64,000 nt of DNA from Sipunculus nudus (lineage: Eukaryota; Annelida; Sipuncula; Golfingiida; Sipunculidae): the NCBI GenBank assembly GCA_026874595.1, contig CM049316.1, positions 62,045,176-62,109,175 of the forward strand, given 5' to 3'. The number at the start of each line of letters is the position of its first letter. Position 1 is the first letter of the stretch. Below, piece by piece: positions 61,805 through 64,000 of the stretch. The notes beneath the pieces were generated by a model. The model did no database searches, was not told the DNA's origin, and was given only the letters and a program-made list of their open reading frames with translations. The translations under genes and the position numbers were made by a program.

Positions 61805-64000
61805 TATGTATGCGTATGCAGCTGGGAATCAACTCATTATGTTATCTCAGAGTTATTCTATATATATACGTATGCCTGTGCTGCACATTTCAATTGCTAA
61901 CTTAAAGGTAGCTATTGAAAACACATACGCATGGTAATGGATGGGGAAATTCCACACTTCTCTACTCCTGCAGCTCTGCACTATAGCTAGAATTGGCTGC
62001 ATCGGTACAACATAAGCATATATTAATGGAATCTCAGGCATCCTTTGTATATGTACTACATATGGGCACTTTCACGCAAAAGGTTGAGTGATTAGTCTCA
62101 CAGGGGAGTAAAAACTGAATACCTAACAGAGCAATATTAAGTTTACCCCTGAAAAGGTATATATCTTAGCTAAAGGAAACTGTTTAGTATACCATTTTAC
62201 CCATGAACTAGTAAAAGTTACATTGAATTCAGAAATTCAAACATTCCATATTTTTACAATAATCTTTTTCTCTTCACAGCCCTACATAATTTAAATTTTC
62301 GCTCATTGGTTTGTTCTAATGTCTTTATCTGATGTATTTGATCATGCCCTAAGTGCATGGTAAAAAAAATCTGCAATCACATTTGTTTGTTTTATGAAAT
62401 TTCATATTTTTATAAAAATTTAACAGTGCTTTTTAATAATGATTATAGGAAGTATGCTGTCAGTCTTTATTCTGACACTGCTCTGGTCAGTTAGTAACAG
62501 AAATGGTGAGAGAAGTTGTTCAGCTGTACAGAGTTCAAGAAATCAGGAAATATGTTGATGCCTTAGTCTGTTGTCACTTGATTTATATGATAATGGTTTT
62601 TACCAACATTTGTACTGGAGAGGACATTATTTTAACATGCACTGTGGAAGAATTCAAAAGGAATATTTTTGTTCCCTCTCTCTCTTGTATTGTTCTTGGA
62701 CCTCTTGAACATAAAGTGAATCAGTGTCCACCTCATTTTCCAGAGGCAAGTTCATCTGCAACTATTTGGACCTTGTGGTTAAAGGAGCACAAAATAGACA
62801 TACCCAAGTATCAGTTATTAAGTATAATGTAAGTCAGTTATGACTCCATGATATTAAATGACACTTAAAGCGAGATTATAAATATTGAATGGCTTGTACC
62901 TTTTGCTTTGTTGAAAAAAAATATAATCCAGACAAAATATTTTTAACAAAAATTTGGAGAAATGGTCATCTTGAAAAATTAAATATTTCACAGATTTTTA
63001 ATCAGAAGCAGTTTTGTTCACAATCCGTCATGCAAATATAATTTGTTTTTTTGCACTCATGCTTTATTTCGAACACATTTAATTTGAATATCAACATCTA
63101 TCAACTTATTTAACAACATACATTAAACAATTGGTTCATAGACAACATAGCTCTCCTGAATGAAATATAAACAAAATGTTTATTGTAGACCTGGGGAAAA
63201 TATCCATATATATATATATTAATTTATTCAAAATTTGGGACATACATTTTTGTATCATGTGATAACTACAGATATGGGTCCCGCTAGTAGTATTTTACAT
63301 TGTTTCACAACAGTTGTGGAAATGGACATTTCAGTTGCTTTTGGCTTTTTACTTGTGAGGATTTTACCATTAAATTTGAATTTAAAATAAAAACTACTTT
63401 TCTGAGATTTAGATAAACTGGAACCAGAAAATTAAGCTTTTGCAAGAAGACAATGTTGATATCATTGTTTTCATAGACTTTGCTATGAGACTTGGTAAAA
63501 TGGATGGAAAAATAAAAGCACATTGTCAAAGACCAAGTTCACATGATGCCTTCACACTAACCACCCCCAGCCCCAACACTGATAACTGTGTCATTTAAAA
63601 TGTGTACCAGCAATTTGGGAGACCATAGTTTCAAAAGCTGTTTTACCAAACTCTTTGGTTTCACAAGTTGTTGACTTTTTCATGAGGCAAAAGTATCGGC
63701 AAATATGATTGTAGTTGCTCTCATGAAGTAATGATTCATAGCTGGTGAGATGGCAAGGAAACAAAAAGCACTGGTATTTTAATAAGAATTATCTTTGGCC
63801 AAAACAATTTGGGTTGATTCGTCAGCAATAAAATCATCAGTATGGCACAGTTACATAAAATATGTGACATGAAGAGAGTTAATGATCCAGATAATGAAAT
63901 GTTAGATTTTGGTAAAAATGAAAATTAGGGCTGTTCGACTATTTCTACCAGTCTAATTTGGTAAAGAATCTTAATATGTATGTGGTTCTAGTTAAAAACA
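61805..64000. other. Anillin intron 4, continued
   Basis: I find no further anillin exon. Candidate acceptors near 62279 and 62450 lead quickly to in-frame stops. The 109-codon frame at 62503-62832 is unrecognised and unsupported by splice context. Confidence 0.55.

Noticed and set aside
62280-62320. Good-looking acceptor (TTTTTCTCTTCACAG) as next anillin exon
   Set aside because: The frame required by exon 4 meets TAA within three codons.
62503-62832. 109-codon frame considered as anillin exon 5
   Set aside because: No anillin motif, upstream in-frame stops before a usable acceptor, and the expected basic, Ser/Pro-rich anillin composition is absent.

Overview
The window is eukaryotic, AT-rich nuclear DNA. 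It has spliced genes with GT..AG introns, long introns filled with transposons, long (TA)n tracts and short dispersed repeats. The animal is most likely a spiralian (lophotrochozoan), probably a mollusc. This is inferred from a multi-copy, divergent TALE homeobox family of the lophotrochozoan-restricted kind, from ~300-330 bp tandem-core elements ending in hairpins, and from degenerate GGACAGAYGGAC-type repeats. I cannot name the species.

Layout. (1) 1-22.4 kb is a cluster of four intronless TALE-class homeobox genes ordered minus, minus, plus, plus. Copy 1 (1-816) runs off the window edge and is a pseudogene with two nonsense codons. Copies 2 (7879-8796), 3 (14627-15532) and 4 (20862-21779) are open over 301-305 codons. 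Copies 1 and 2 lie in a ~8 kb direct duplication (1-6889 versus 7981-14121). Copies 3 and 4 lie in an older, more rearranged direct duplication. Copies 2 and 3 are head to head, with homologous promoters in inverted orientation. All four promoters keep a TATTTA box and, ~10-20 bp upstream, a GATCAAAG (TCF/LEF-like) site. (2) 22.5-34.5 kb, minus strand, holds the first six coding exons (186 codons, phases all compatible) of acyloxyacyl hydrolase (AOAH): signal peptide, saposin domain and the start of the linker/calcium region. The catalytic exons were not found, so the homeobox cluster lies inside a very large AOAH intron or beside a truncated AOAH. (3) 34.5-46 kb is intergenic, with microsatellites, poly-G, a hAT-type MITE, a 3.9 kb hAT-type element with nested repeats, and a tandem-core element. 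(4) 45.9 kb to the right edge, plus strand, holds the first four coding exons (149 codons) of anillin (ANLN), the cleavage-furrow scaffold. Its introns carry a seven-copy 17-mer array, a 2.3 kb tandem-core element, a tandemly triplicated tRNA-derived SINE, a hAT MITE and two further insertions or enhancer candidates.

No prokaryotic, viral or CRISPR feature was seen. The three loci do not form a pathway. The coherent story is local expansion and decay of a homeobox family predicted to act in early development, lodged against or within a lipid-processing innate-immunity gene. The calls rest on reading motifs, splice sites and phases by eye; no database search was run.
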